A stretch of 50,039 bases of DNA. Origin: Acidobacteriota bacterium (lineage in GTDB: Bacteria > Acidobacteriota > Terriglobia > Bryobacterales > Bryobacteraceae). Both the position numbers and the translations under genes were made by a program. Location of the stretch: NCBI GenBank assembly GCA_016870995.1, contig VFZU01000034.1, positions 1 to 50,039 of the forward strand, in the 5' to 3' direction. The notes under the pieces are model-generated. The model ran no database searches, was not told the DNA's origin, and saw nothing but the letters and a program-made list of their open reading frames with translations. This document shows, in pieces, positions 17,099-28,567 of the stretch; the first letter of the stretch is position 1; each line of letters starts with the position of its first letter.

Positions 17099-17851
17099 TT
17101 GTCCCCGATCTTGATTTTGGGTGCCGGCTACACCGGCTCCTGCACCGCCGCCATCCTCAGCCGCCAGGGCAGAGAAGTCCTCGCATTACATCGAACCGAC
17201 ATCGACTTCACCAAACCCGATGCCGCCAGCATGCTCCAGCAGCTTGCCCCGTCCAACTGTCTGGTACTGCATTCCATCCCTTCCTTGCCAGACAATGCCG
17301 ACGCAACTCTCCTCAGTGGGCTCCACCAAAAAGCAGCGCGAGTAGTCTACATCTCAACAACCGGTGTTTACGGCGATGCGCATCTGGTCGACGAGAACAC
17401 ACCCATCAATCCCAATCATCCACGGGTGATCACTGAAACCGCCGTCTCACGCGGCCCTTGGCAATCCTTGATCCTCCGCCCTGCCGCCATCTACGGCCCA
17501 GACCGCGGCGTCCACATTTCCATGGCAAGCGGCAAGTACACCCTCCTCGGCGACGGCTCCAACTACATCAGCCGCATCCACGTCGAAGACCTCGCCAACC
17601 TGGCCGCCCACGCACTCCTCTCCGACATCACCGGTGCCTACCCCGTCGCGGACCTCCACCCATGCACCTCCCGCGAGATCGCCGACTACTGCGCCACCCG
17701 CTTCAACCTCCCACCTCCCGTCGCAACGCAGCCCGATCAAGTCCCCGAGTCCCGCCGCAACAACCGCAAGGTGGACGGCCGCGCCATCTTCGCAAAACTC
17801 GGCCTCACCCTCCAATATCCGTCCTACATCGAAGGCCTGGCTGGCCTCTAA
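17099..17851 (+). CDS. Atypical NAD-binding epimerase-like SDR (YeeZ-like)
   Basis: A 250-residue Rossmann protein. GAGYTGSCTA binds the dinucleotide, and VVYISTTGVYGD is the SDR serine region, but the standard YxxxK pair is missing after it (ENTPINPNHPRVITETAV), as in atypical SDRs of the YeeZ kind. The start is TTG at 17099; nearby ATG codons are out of frame. It may act as a reductase or be non-catalytic. It converges on the receptor pseudogene with a 4-bp overlap. A 50-bp copy of its 3' end recurs at 21322-21371. Confidence 0.72.
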   Translation: MSPILILGAGYTGSCTAAILSRQGREVLALHRTDIDFTKPDAASMLQQLAPSNCLVLHSIPSLPDNADATLLSGLHQKAARVVYISTTGVYGDAHLVDENTPINPNHPRVITETAVSRGPWQSLILRPAAIYGPDRGVHISMASGKYTLLGDGSNYISRIHVEDLANLAAHALLSDITGAYPVADLHPCTSREIADYCATRFNLPPPVATQPDQVPESRRNNRKVDGRAIFAKLGLTLQYPSYIEGLAGL

Positions 17852-20800
17852 AACAAGTACTTCAAACCGAACTGCATCTCCCGCATCGGTCGTGCTGTCA
17901 GCACCCTTCCAAACATCGCCGCATTCCTCACATCCGCCGACGGCACGTTCCAGTTTGGATGATTCGAGATGTTAAACGACTCCCACCGGAACTGCAGTGT
18001 ATGTCCTTCCACCGGCAACCGGAACGTCTTCAGCAGCGACGCATCGAGCTGCCCATACCCAGGCCCGATCAGCGTATTCCGCCCTGAATTGCCAAACCGG
18101 AACCGCAATTCCGGGCTCGTGTTGTCGAACGCATTGATGTTCCAGAACCGGTCCACCGTCCCCGCTCCAGCCGTCGCGCTCAACCCGGTCGCATCCGGAT
18201 CATTCCCCTCGCCACCAATCGCGTTCGTATCTCCGATCACGCCCACCCGCTGCGGATTCCCCGTCGAAAACGTCAGAATCCCGCTCACCTGCCACCCGCC
18301 AAAGACACTCTTCGCCAACCGCGGCGCACCCGCGAAGAACGGCACTTCATACAGCACGCTCGACACAAACCGGTGCCCCGTGTGGAACTGGCTCAACCCT
18401 CTCTCGTCCCGCAAATTCCAGTCGTACTTCGCGATCGATTGATCTCCTCCCGACGTCCGTATGCCGCTCCCGTCGTCGATCGCCTTCGACCACGTATACC
18501 CGCCCAGCAACGACAACCCCTTTGCGAACCGCTGCTGCACCTTCAAATTGAACGCATGATAGTTCGCATTCACGACATTCTCCACCTGCTGGATGATCCC
18601 GTAGATCGGGAACGGCCTCCGGCTCTGCACGCTGCTCGTATCCGTCAATCCTGTCCGCAGGAAGGGCTCATTGGTCGACCGCAACCGCTCCAGCCGCCGC
18701 CCCACATTGCCCATGTATCCCGTCTCAAACACCAGGCTGTCGCCGATCTGCCGCTGCAAATTCACCAGCCACTGCGCCACATAGGGCGTCTTGCGGTCGT
18801 TGCCATTACCCAGCACAAACGGCTGGCCCACACAGTTCCCATTCCAGTTCCAACAAGTAAACGTCTGCCGCTCGTTCCGCCACGGATCGTCCAGCGGCGA
18901 GTTCGGCCTTTGGTCGCTCGACGTGAAGTCCCCGCGCCCCGCCACGTTCCTCACAATGTCAAACCTCGGGTTCCCTTGGTCCTGCGTATAAAACAAACCA
19001 GCCCCGGTTCGGATCGTCCACTTCGGCGTCGGCGACCAGGCCACTCCAATGCGCGGCGCAAAGTCATTCCGGTCCGTCTTCACCGTCGCCCGCCCCATCT
19101 TGTCGTCGCCCACCTGCGTCGGAATCACATCCGCGAAGCGGAACAGCAATCCTTCGTTAAAGTCGCCGTCGCCAGGCCGCGTCATGATCGGCGTCCGCGA
19201 TCCTGGTCCCCATCCGAACATCTGTATGTTCATGATTTTCCGGTTCGGTTCGATCCACGGTGGCGTCAGCTCGTATCGCATGCCCAGCGTTAACGTCAGC
19301 TTCGGCGTCACCTTCCACGCGTCTTCCACATAGCCGAACCACGAGATCGATCGCAGATCCCCCGCCGCCAGCCCCAGCGCCCGCTCCGAGCGTTGGTTCA
19401 ACCCCATCGCGAAATCCGCCCACAGGTTCGCCGCCTGCGCCCGTCCTCCCGGCGCGATCGATAACAGCCCGTTGTAATAGAACCGCCCCCGCGCCACCGT
19501 ATTGCCTTCTGCGTTGTAGATATCCCGTCGCGACTCGATCCCGAACCGCAGCGTATGCTTGCCCAGAATCACGCTCGTGTTATTCAAAAACTGCATCGTG
19601 CGATTCCGGTAAATCCACGGCCCGTTCCCGCTCTCCCCAAACCCACTTAGCCCGCTGCCCAACTGAATTGCCGGCGTCCCCCACGCATTCGAACTTGGTG
19701 ACACCAACCCGCGAATCCCCAGCTCCTTCGTCACATCCCGCTCATACGCATACCGCAGGATCAAATCGTTATCGAACCGGTTATACCCAAACCGCGTCTC
19801 GTTCACCACATTCGGTGCCAGCGTCCGCGTATTGGCCGCCATCACCTGCCACACTTTCACCTGCACCCCACCCTCCTGCTGAGGAAAATTCTCGATCCGC
19901 CGCTCAAACTCATCCGCCACGCTGAACCGCCCAAACCACGCCGACTTCGCGCTCTCGTTAAAATCGAACCGCTGCGTGAACTGATCGTTGCGCAAGGGCC
20001 GCTTCCTCTGCCGCACATAATTCTGCACAATGTCCTGCCCGCTCCGCGTTGCCTCCGGGTAGAACTCAAGCAACTTCACGTACACCGGATGTATCCGGTT
20101 CGCGGGGATTCGATTGCCCGGAAACGGCGTCGCGCTCACCGCCCGCTCCTGCCCGTTCACAGTCTGAAACACCCGCGTTTCCGGATCGAAGATCACCGCG
20201 CTCTGCCCGCTGAAGTCTCCCGTCCTCCACGGCGTCGGCGCGACATTCGCCGTTCCCTGAATCGTCCTCACATCCCGCGTCCCCTCAAAGTTCGACAAGA
20301 AGAACAGCTTGTCCGCAATCACCTTGCCGTTCCACACGAACCCATACTGGTTCCGCCGAAACGGGTTCTTGTTCCCCAGCTGCTGCCACTCTTTCGCGTC
20401 CAGCGCGTCGTTGCGCAAGAAGTGAAACACAGCTCCGTGATGCCGGTTCCCGCCCGTCTTCGTCGTTGCGTTGATCTGCGACACCGCCCGCCCATACTCC
20501 GCCGAATAGATCCCCGTCTGCACCTTGAATTCCTCGAGCGCCTCGATTGATGGCCTCACCACATACGTGTTGTAGTTCACATCCGTGTTCTCGACCCCAT
20601 CGAGCGTATAGCGGTTAAAGAATTGCCTTTGTCCCGCGATCGAAATCGATTGCCGCCCTCGCTCTCCCCCCTGCCGCGAATCCACATGCCCGCTCGCCCT
20701 CTGCTCCGAGCTCACATTGGGCGATAGCGCCACCATTTGCAACCAGTTCCGCCCATTCAACGGCAACTCGATAATCCGCCGGTTCTCGATCACCGTTCCC

Positions 20801-21180
20801 ACCGCCGCATTCTCGCTATTCAGCAGCGGCACGGTTCCACTCACCTCCACGCTCTCGCTCACCTGCCCCACCGCCATCGCGACATCGAGCTTCGTCGCAT
20901 TGTCCACCTGCACCTGTACATCCTTGCGCACACTGCTCTTGAATCCCGCCAGTGTAAACGTCACCTGATACAAGCCCGGCTTTAGAAAACCCACGCTGTA
21001 AGCGCCAGCCCCTGTCGACACAGTCTTCCGGGCAAATCCCGACTAGGGGTTCTCCACCGAAATCTCCGTCCCCGCCAGCACCGCTCCGCTCGGGTCAAAT
21101 ACCGTCCCCTAGATCTCCCCATACGTCTGTGCCATCAATCCATAAGCCAGCCCCAACAAGGCAACAATAATGCGATTCAT
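17848..21180 (-). pseudogene. Oar-like TonB-dependent receptor with two in-frame amber codons
   Basis: About 1110 codons. From ATG 21180 the frame encodes a signal peptide (MNRIIVALLGLAYGLMAQ), then GEI-stop-GTVFDPSGAVLAG with TAG at codon 24 (21109-21111), then ISVENP-stop-SGFARK with TAG at codon 46 (21043-21045). After that the frame is open for over 1050 codons. The CarboxypepD_reg domain is followed by a plug region (NGRNWLQMVALSP, LDGVENTDVNYN) and an outer-membrane barrel ending in LKYLF. Both stops sit where Gln is common in relatives, so CAG to TAG is likely. An internal GTG at 21021 would lack the signal peptide. Recent pseudogene, assembly error, or stop readthrough are all possible. 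Intact, it would import large substrates across the outer membrane. Confidence 0.8.
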
Positions 21181-21240
21181 CCTCGCAGGGTAGCGGCCTG
21201 ACGTGTCAACCGAATGAAATCGAAGTTACGTCTTGATGAG

Positions 21241-21443
21241 TATCCCCGAGCAACTCCCGTCTGCCTGGCGATTTGTGAAATCCCCACACCGCAACAATCG
21301 AAAGGTCCATTTTCGAAAGGTCAGGCCTCACCCTCCAATACCCTTCATACATCGAGGGTCTGGCTGGCCTTGAATCATCCGAATGCCAGCAAAGCTCTAA
21401 CCAGCTTGCGCCTCAAATCAATTGGCTCCGTTACCAGCGCCAG
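21241..21443. pseudogene. Mosaic duplication scar of three neighbouring genes
   Basis: Three scraps lie end to end. 21241-21296 (minus) encodes WGFHKSPGRRELLGD, a copy of the kinase C terminus at 22510-22570 (WGFQKSLGRRELLGS). 21322-21371 (plus) encodes GLTLQYPSYIEGLAGL, the end of the 17099 epimerase. About 21397-21443 (minus) matches the N terminus of the 12862 epimerase (ALVTGAN). The first two scraps are joined across a 10-bp repeat TCGAAAGGTC at 21298-21307 and 21313-21322. The duplicated GT2 follows directly, so this is the edge of a rearranged segmental duplication. Confidence 0.7.
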
Positions 21444-21444
21444 C

Positions 21445-22425
21445 CTACCCTTGTTCCGCCCAGTTCGTCATCGGCTCCGGCCAGAAAATAGTCGAGTACA
21501 TACCCAGCATCTCTTCGCCACGCGCCGTTGTCGACAATAAAACAAGGCAGGGTAGCGGCAGCCATGCCTTCCAGGTCGCGATCTCTCGCGCCTTGCAGAA
21601 TCGCAACCACCTTGGCACATCCAGCAAGATATGCCAGAACATGGTTACCAGCGGTTCGAAAATTCCTGTCTTGCCGATCCACGGATTGGGATAGTGCTTG
21701 TCGAGGCGGCGCAATTGATAAACCTCGTATCCAAAGCGGAAGTGGAGGTTTTCCAGCCAGTAATACCAACTGAAATGGTGCACGGCTGCTTGCGTACCAG
21801 TGAATCGGATCTTGAACCCCTCTTGCTGAAGACTCCGGAATAACAGCGCTGATGCGAGCAATCTCCCGAAGTCCGTCCGGTACTTTTGACGCTCCACGAT
21901 CTCCGCCTTCATCGCGACGTTGTGTCCTGTAAAGCCTCTCAATTCAACGCCCTCGCCATGGTCGGGTCCCAAGATGTAACCAAACGTGCACGAGGCTGCC
22001 ATCTGCCGGAATATTGAAGTCGCTGTCCACCCGCCGCGATCCTTAAATAGCGTCAACCCCACCGACACATCGCTGCCGCTTTTGATGTTGGCCACAATCG
22101 ATGAGATCCAGCGCGATTCGGTAAACACGTCAGAGTCAGTAAATGCAATGATCTCGCCCGTCGCCGCAAGCGCTCCCTTGTTCTTCAATTCGTAGTAGTT
22201 GGCACCATCGGCAGTGATCGCCTGCACGGCGAAAAACGGCTGCGGGTTTTGGCACAACGGAGCCCACTCCTCCATTTGTTTAGCCGATCCAGCTACTATC
22301 AACTCAACCCCACCGAGAGGAAAGTCCTGTAGGCGCAATGCGCTGATCGTGTTGTCAAAAGCACCACGCTCTTGGCTTTCATTCAACCCTTCAATGACAA
22401 TCGAAATGGTCGGTCGCGGCTTCAT
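21445..22425 (-). CDS. Family 2 glycosyltransferase (copy B of duplicated gene)
   Basis: A 326-residue GT2 paralogue of the protein at 13830-14810, similar throughout: PTISIVIEGLNES, FTDSDVFTESRW, YILGPDHGEGV, PNPWIGKTGIFEPLV and the hydrophobic C terminus are shared. I start at ATG 22425 (MKPRPTISIV), equivalent to copy A, not at the upstream codon at 22479. The frame is intact although its flanks are gene fragments, which suggests selection has kept it or the duplication is recent. It probably has the same or a related sugar-transfer role; no operon partners remain. Confidence 0.83.
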   Translation of the reverse strand: MKPRPTISIVIEGLNESQERGAFDNTISALRLQDFPLGGVELIVAGSAKQMEEWAPLCQNPQPFFAVQAITADGANYYELKNKGALAATGEIIAFTDSDVFTESRWISSIVANIKSGSDVSVGLTLFKDRGGWTATSIFRQMAASCTFGYILGPDHGEGVELRGFTGHNVAMKAEIVERQKYRTDFGRLLASALLFRSLQQEGFKIRFTGTQAAVHHFSWYYWLENLHFRFGYEVYQLRRLDKHYPNPWIGKTGIFEPLVTMFWHILLDVPRWLRFCKAREIATWKAWLPLPCLVLLSTTARGEEMLGMYSTIFWPEPMTNWAEQG

Positions 22426-22485
22426 GCGGCATTCCTCTCGTTCTTCTCTACAAAGTTGCTGCTCATCTTCCAAACCCAATAAACT

Positions 22486-25061
22486 CTACGGTGAGTATAC
22501 GGTCTCGATCTCTCCACTCCCCAGCAACTCCCGCCTGCCCAGCGATTTCTGAAATCCCCACGCCGCAACACCTAAAACCAACCCCGCTGCCAGCAACCCA
22601 TTCGGTGCCCACCAAACTTTGAGATTCAACCCCAGGCTACTGTTGCCGATCACATTCAACATAAACATCGTCGTCATTGTCGCCACCACACCCAATCGCA
22701 ACATGATGAACAACAGCACAGAGTACACCACCACATACAGCAGAAAAATTGGCAACAGGTTCGTCGCATTCATCACACCGCTTTCAATCAGCGGAAACAA
22801 CAGCGCCCCGCCATCGCCGCCAACCAATCACGCCGCAACAATACCTTTGCGCCAAACAAAAAGAAAAACCCTAGCAGCCCCAGGCTCAAACACTCTTTCA
22901 ATCGCGTAAACAAAGATGCAGACAGCCCCCGCACGCTGTCCATAGAAATCAAAGAGCCGCCCACCGAAGGTCCATAGGTGTCAAACGTCAACCACACCCT
23001 TACCGTGAACAAGGTCCACAACGCACACCCCGCAGCGCATCCGATCAACACATGCGCTGCCACCTGAGAGTCTCGCCAATTGCCCGCCAGCACCCGGTTC
23101 CAGGTCACGATCGAGTGCGGCCACTTCGCCCGCAACGCCGGCTCCAACGCCAGATACAACACCCACAGCATCCCCGCCTGCAGCATCTCTAGCCCCACCA
23201 TGTTCAAGAACTGTTCCAGCAATCCAGACGTCGGTGTCGCATGCACCATCGAAACCCAGTACCCCACGCCCACCACAAATCGCGCCATCGCCACAACAAG
23301 CGCTCCTTTGCGATCCGCCCGTCCCTTCTTCCAATTCCGCAGAGCCAGCAACGGCACAAATACCACTCCTGCTCCAATCGCGACGATACCCAAAATGTCT
23401 CTCGCCACCGCCACTATGGATTTCTCTTTCGGCACCTCGCTCTTAAGGTTCGGTTTCGCTGTCCATGGCCCGGTCACTCGGGCGTGAATCAATTGACCCT
23501 TGTATCGCGCCACCTCCAGGTTCAACTGGACACCGCTCAACTCGGGATGCGGCCCTCGAAACGCCAATCGCTCGTCGAAGCCAAACCGCGGAGAAAACTC
23601 AGCCGGCACTTCCTCAAAGCTCTTCTTCTCCAGTCCCGCTAGGCGAAACACAACCTCCACATCCACCGGCTCCCGGCTCGCATCCACACGGGGCACAATC
23701 GAAAAACTCCGCAACTGCCCAAGTCCATTCAGCATCACATCCGTCATGCCAGGCACGGTCGGCGGTGGATTCTCGTCCCCAATCTCCGTTCCCGTTGGCC
23801 TCGTTATCAACCACTCCGGGCTCTCCCGGTACCATCCCTCCAGCAAGGGTTCGGCGCTCAACCACTTCTCCCATTCCTTGGCCCCCTGCCGTCCGTTCCA
23901 AAAGCTCATGTAGCCGGTTCGCCGCATCAGATAGATCCGCCGGTCCTGCGGCTCCTCGCTGTATCCCAAGGCCTTCACAATCTCTCGGCCCTTTTGCTCA
24001 AGTACCGCTGGTGGCAGAATCACCGGCGCCACATTGGCTGAATTCAGCTGTTGCTTCAACACCAAAGAGCCCATCACATACACCACCACTACACCCAAAC
24101 ACAACAACGCCCATTTCCTGTCTAGGCCCTCATGCCGCCCCGCCGCCGCCACGAGTTCCGGAGAAGGAGTCTCCCCCGCCGCCAAAGCCGCCGCCAGAGC
24201 ATCTCCTCCCGGCAGCGCCGCTGCCACGCTCAACGCCGATCCCGGTCTCCGTGCGGCATCCGGTTGCAGGCAAGCCCTCACCACCCTCTCGACATCTGGC
24301 GAAAACTCCCCGCCCAACTGCGTCGTCTCCTGCGCTTCGATCAACTGCGCGATCGACTTCGCCTGAAACGGCTTCTTCCCCGTAAACAACTCATAGAGGA
24401 TCAGCCCCAGCGAATAGATATCGCTCTTGGCTGTCACCTCAATCCCTTTCAGTTGTTCCGGCGACATATACGCCGGCGTCCCATTCCGCGCCTCGGCTCC
24501 CGACAATTGATCTGCGATCGCCGCAAGGCCGAAGTCCATAATCAGAACCTCGCCACGCTTGTTCAGCATGATGTTCTGAGGCTTCAAATCCCGGTGAATC
24601 ACGCCCCGTGAATGCGCCGCCGCTAGCCCCGCACAGAGCTTCCGCGCAATTTCGATTGCCTTCTCCTCTGGCAGTCGCCCGATCCTTTCAAGCAGTGCCC
24701 CCAGATCATCCCCATCCACATATTCCATGGAGATGTACGGCATCCCCTCGGCCTCGCCGATGTCATAAACCCGGCAAACATTCGGATGCGACACCTGCCG
24801 CGCCACCCGCACCTTGCCATGAAACCGCTCAAGCAACCCCGGATTCGCCGCCGCCTCCGCCGGCAGAAACTTCAACGCCACACTCTGCCCCAGCGTCAAA
24901 TCCGTCGTCTATTAAACCTCCCCCATCCCACCCTCACCCAACAGATTCAGGATCCGGTACCGCCCGCCCAACAGTGTCCCCGAGACAAACCGCCCCTCGT
25001 CCGCGCCCGTCTGCGACGAGCTCGAACCCATCACTACCGTTTCATCGGCTCCACTGCTCAT
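22486..25061 (-). pseudogene. Serine/threonine protein kinase with membrane domain, disrupted
   Basis: From ATG 25061 the frame reads MSSGADETVV and GGRYRILNLLGEGGMGEV, then two adjacent stops, TAA (24912-24914) and TAG (24909-24911), exactly where the P-loop would continue Y-R-A. The rest of the Hanks-type kinase is intact: VALKFLP lysine, HRDLKPQN, DFG and GTPAYMSPEQ. A transmembrane helix and a membrane domain with about eight helices follow. Near 22828 the frame shifts by one base; the last 113 residues continue in another frame to 22486. Two independent lesions make it a pseudogene. Intact relatives are sensor kinases with membrane-embedded C termini. Confidence 0.8.
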
Positions 25062-25088
25062 GCGAAGAGTCTAATGCAAAACGCCTGC

Positions 25089-25727
25089 CTAGTAACGCCT
25101 CTCCACCAGCCTCCCAATCAGAAACCCCATCCCCGCCCCCACCGCCACATCCGACACATAACGCTTCCGCGCCGCCACTCGCGACGCACTCATCACAGTC
25201 GCAAACCCATACATCAACCACGGCACATACTTCTTCCCCTTGTAGTGATGCGCCACTGCCGAAGCCACCGCCCAACTCCCCATCGAGTGCCCTGACGGAA
25301 AACTATTATTCCCAGTTGCCACCTCTTCAAAGCCCGAGAAGAAGTGCCCTCTCCCCGATCTAGTGCGCGGCCGCTCCCTCGTCGTCGCCATCTTCAACAA
25401 ATAGGTCACCGCGATCGCATGCACACCCGCCTCTCCTGCCATCCATCCAACCCTTTCTTTTCAACTTGCTATCGCCCCGCGCCGCTCCAATCGCCAGCAT
25501 CCCCGCACTGATCCCCAACGTCCCGTAAGACCCGCCAAAGTGCGACAACCGTTTCCCTCAATCAAGCTGCTTGGAACCGTTCGGCAACCCCTCGGAGATC
25601 CGCACATCCGCCAGGATCAACCCAGCCGTCCCCGCAGCTGCCAGCGTCACCCACCCCCACTCTGGGCCTGCCCCGCCACACTCAAGAACAAAAGGGCCGC
25701 CGCGGATCTTCCCAAGCAACCAATCAT
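25089..25727 (-). pseudogene. PAP2-family membrane phosphatase, multiply disrupted
   Basis: Several frames together give one PAP2 protein. It begins MIGCLGRSAAALLFLSVAGQAQ (signal peptide, ATG 25727). A frameshift after QAQSGGG, an in-frame TGA at 25558-25560 (QLD-stop-GKRLSH, probably CGA to TGA) and an 8-bp CCATCCAT tandem at 25439-25446 that shifts the frame again break it. Motif C1 (KMATTRERP) and C2 (PSGHS) are present, but C3 reads SRVAARKRYVSD with Arg where the catalytic His is expected. The intact enzyme would dephosphorylate a lipid phosphate at the membrane. This is an old pseudogene. Confidence 0.78.
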
Positions 25728-26007
25728 GAACTCGAATCTACCACCGCAAGATCGGTTTCGGCCGAAGGATAAGTTATTTTCATCCCCACAAGAACCGTGT
25801 CGATCGCTACCCTGCTGCCACCACCTCGCATTGACTCCCTCGGGACTCCCATGGGCGCACCACATCGGCTCTCGAAAACTCCTAGCCTAAGTCAGCGCGA
25901 TCTCATCTCCCATGCTTCCCTCCGCAACCACATCGATATCCCATCAACAATACTCGGCGGCAAAGCGGTTCCCACATCGCCCGCTTCGCCTCCGCAATTG
26001 TGGCTCG

Positions 26008-28365
26008 CTACCAACGGAATTTTACGTTGGCACTCAAATCAAAAGGCCGTCCCGGATAAACCAGAAAATCATTGACACTGGCCACCAGGTATCTCTCCTT
26101 GTTGAACAGATTGTTCACGTTCACGCTATAGTCAACCCGCCGCGTCTTGTAGTAAACGGCGGCATCCCAAACGGTGTACCCACCCAAAAAATAGTAGTTG
26201 AAGTTATTCACCGGAGCCCGCGCAATGTAGCGCGGCCCAAGTGCCACAGCCCAGCCCTTGGCTAGATCCTGCACAGCCCACAGCCGCGCCGTGTGCCTTG
26301 GCACAAACGAAGGCGTCCGGCCCCGCAGGTTCCGCGTCACGCCGTCTCCGTCTTCCAGTTCAAAGTCCTGAAACTGCGACTGCGTAAAGCCATAACTGCC
26401 CAGTAGCTGCAAGGTACGCGTCACGCGTCCCCGCAGGTCTGCTTCCCAGCCCTTGGCGCGCACTTTACCCGCTTGGTCAAAAACACCATTCGCCCGGCTC
26501 ACCGTCACGTTTTCTTTATTGATCCAAAACAGGCTCGTGTTCAAAGTCATCCGCCCCTGCAGTAAATCAAAGCGCTGTCCTACTTCAAACTGATCACCCG
26601 TCTCGGGCTTCAGTTGCTTGCCATCAGCCGACAGCGATGTCTGCGGCCGGAAGCTCGTTCCGTAGCTCGCATAAACGCTCATCCAGTTCGTCACCTGCCC
26701 ATTCAATGCCCCGCGCCACGTAAACGGGTTCTGCTCAACTTTCGTTACGGCACCCTGTCCCTCCACGCCGTTCACAACAGGGTTGCGGAAGGCCGTCCGA
26801 CGGAATCCGTCAAACCGGCCACTCACCAGTGCAGTCACCCGCGAGTTAAACCGCATGAAGTCCGGAAAGAAAAACGCATTCACGTTGTGCGTAAAGTAAT
26901 CAAACCGGCTCGGCGTAAAGTTCGTCAGCTTCTGCGTAAACGTTTCCACCGGGTTGAGCAGGGCAACGGGTGGCAGCGCCGTCCCCACCGTCGATCTCGA
27001 ACGTTCCGTCTGGTTCTGGTAATGCAAGAAGTCATACCCCACCAGAATCTGGTGCTCCACCTTCCCCGTCTTCACAATCGCCAGCAAATCCGACTGGTTC
27101 TGCAAAGGTCTCCGGTGATGGAAGAAGTAGAAAAACTCACGGTCAACCAGATTCGGCGTCTTCACCGGATCCACGCTCAAAGTCTCCGTCACCAGATACT
27201 GGTCATCAAACTTCCGGTGGGTAAACGCATTGCGGAACCGCAAGTTGTCACTGAAAGTGTGCGTGTAGTAAAGCTGCGGAATGATATCTCGCGTCGCCTG
27301 AAAATCGGCAGGAGGCGTATACCGTGTCGAAAAAGGAACGTTCGGAATGATGTTCGCTCGGAATGGGTTCGGCTCATTGGCCGGGCGCAACAGCGGAATC
27401 CCCGCGTCCCCATCAAACCGGTCCTCGTTGTAAGTCACATAAAAGTTCAACTGGTCCCGGTTCGTCATCCGGTAGTGCAACGCCGGCGTGACGTTGAATC
27501 ACTTCCAGCCTGCATCCCGAAATCCATCAGCCCGGTCAAACGATGCATCCAGCCGGTGCAACAGGCGGTCGCTCTTGATCGGTCCCGTCGCCCCAAACTC
27601 CGCCCCAAACAAACCCCATCGCCCACCACGCACAATCGCTTCATACGCCGGCGTCGAAACCGGCTTCTTCCTCACCAGGTTGATCGTTCCGCCCGTCGAT
27701 TCCGTGCCGTACAACATCGACGCCGGTCCCTTCAGTACCTCAACGCTTTGAATGCTGTTGAGCTGCGTGTTCATCCGGTTCCCTTCGAGTCGCAACCCAT
27801 CCAGCAATACCGAAGACCCCACCACGTTGTCAAACCCAAATCCACGAAACACGTAATACTCATACATCCCGTACAGCGTGAACGAATTCGTGTTCGGGAT
27901 ATTCTCCACCGCATCCACCAGGTTGGTCACACCCTGTTGCTGCAACACTTCGGCGCTCACCGTCTGCACCGTCACCGGCAGTTGCCGCAGAGGCACTTCC
28001 GTTCGGCTCGCCACAAGCCGGTCATTGTCAGCAAGCACGGTAACGTCCGCGTAAACCGTCGCCGGTGCCATCGTCACGCTTACCTCTTCGCCCGCCTTCA
28101 GAACATCGCTTTCCTTCGGCTCGAATCCTGCGCGAACAATACGTACCTTGTAAGTCCCACTTTGAGGCAACTGAAATCGAAATGCACCCGTCGCATCGCT
28201 GTTAGTGGAAGCCACCCGCTTGCCACCATCCCCCCGCAACTCCACATAAGCTTCCGAGATGGCCAACCCCTGCGGGTCTACCACGCGCCCGCTCACACTT
28301 GGCCCAGTTTGCGCCCCTCCGATTCCCAATCCAACAACAAGCAACAGCAAGATTCGTAGCAACAT
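26008..28365 (-). pseudogene. Siderophore-type TonB-dependent receptor with one in-frame TGA
   Basis: About 785 codons. Signal peptide (MLLRILLLLVVGLGIGGAQ), a CarboxypepD_reg domain (VSGRVVDPQGLAISEAYV), a plug domain (VPLRQLPVTVQTVSAEVLQQ, then YYVFRGFGFDN) and a 22-strand barrel ending NVKFRW. The plug resembles ferric-siderophore receptors such as FhuA or FpvA. A single TGA at 27499-27501 interrupts the barrel between DAGWK and FNVTPALHYR; CGA (Arg) to TGA is the simplest explanation. All else is open, so this is a very recent pseudogene, a base error, or readthrough. TTG 28371 is an alternative start. Confidence 0.8.
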
Positions 28366-28508
28366 GTTCAATAAAAGGCACGCATACCACCTGACCTGCC
28401 ACTTGTTTCCTATGAGCGGGCGAATTGCGATGTTGAGCGGAGTAAAAATCCTTTATTCCGCCCCGCCAAATTCTCAGCCGCCCCCGCCTCGTGCGGATCC
28501 AAATACAC

Positions 28509-28542
28509 AACGGGCCGCGCTGCTGGTAACAGGCGGCCCGTT
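28509..28542 (-). terminator. Strong hairpin after the 1258-aa receptor gene
   Basis: AACGGGCCGC (28509-28518) pairs perfectly with GCGGCCCGTT (28533-28542) over 10 bp with a 14-nt loop. On the minus strand it lies 26 bp after the receptor stop, followed by a modest T-rich tract (TGTGTATTT). It is probably a terminator for that gene. Confidence 0.65.
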
Positions 28543-28567
28543 ATGAGTTACTACAAGGAGTAAGTGT

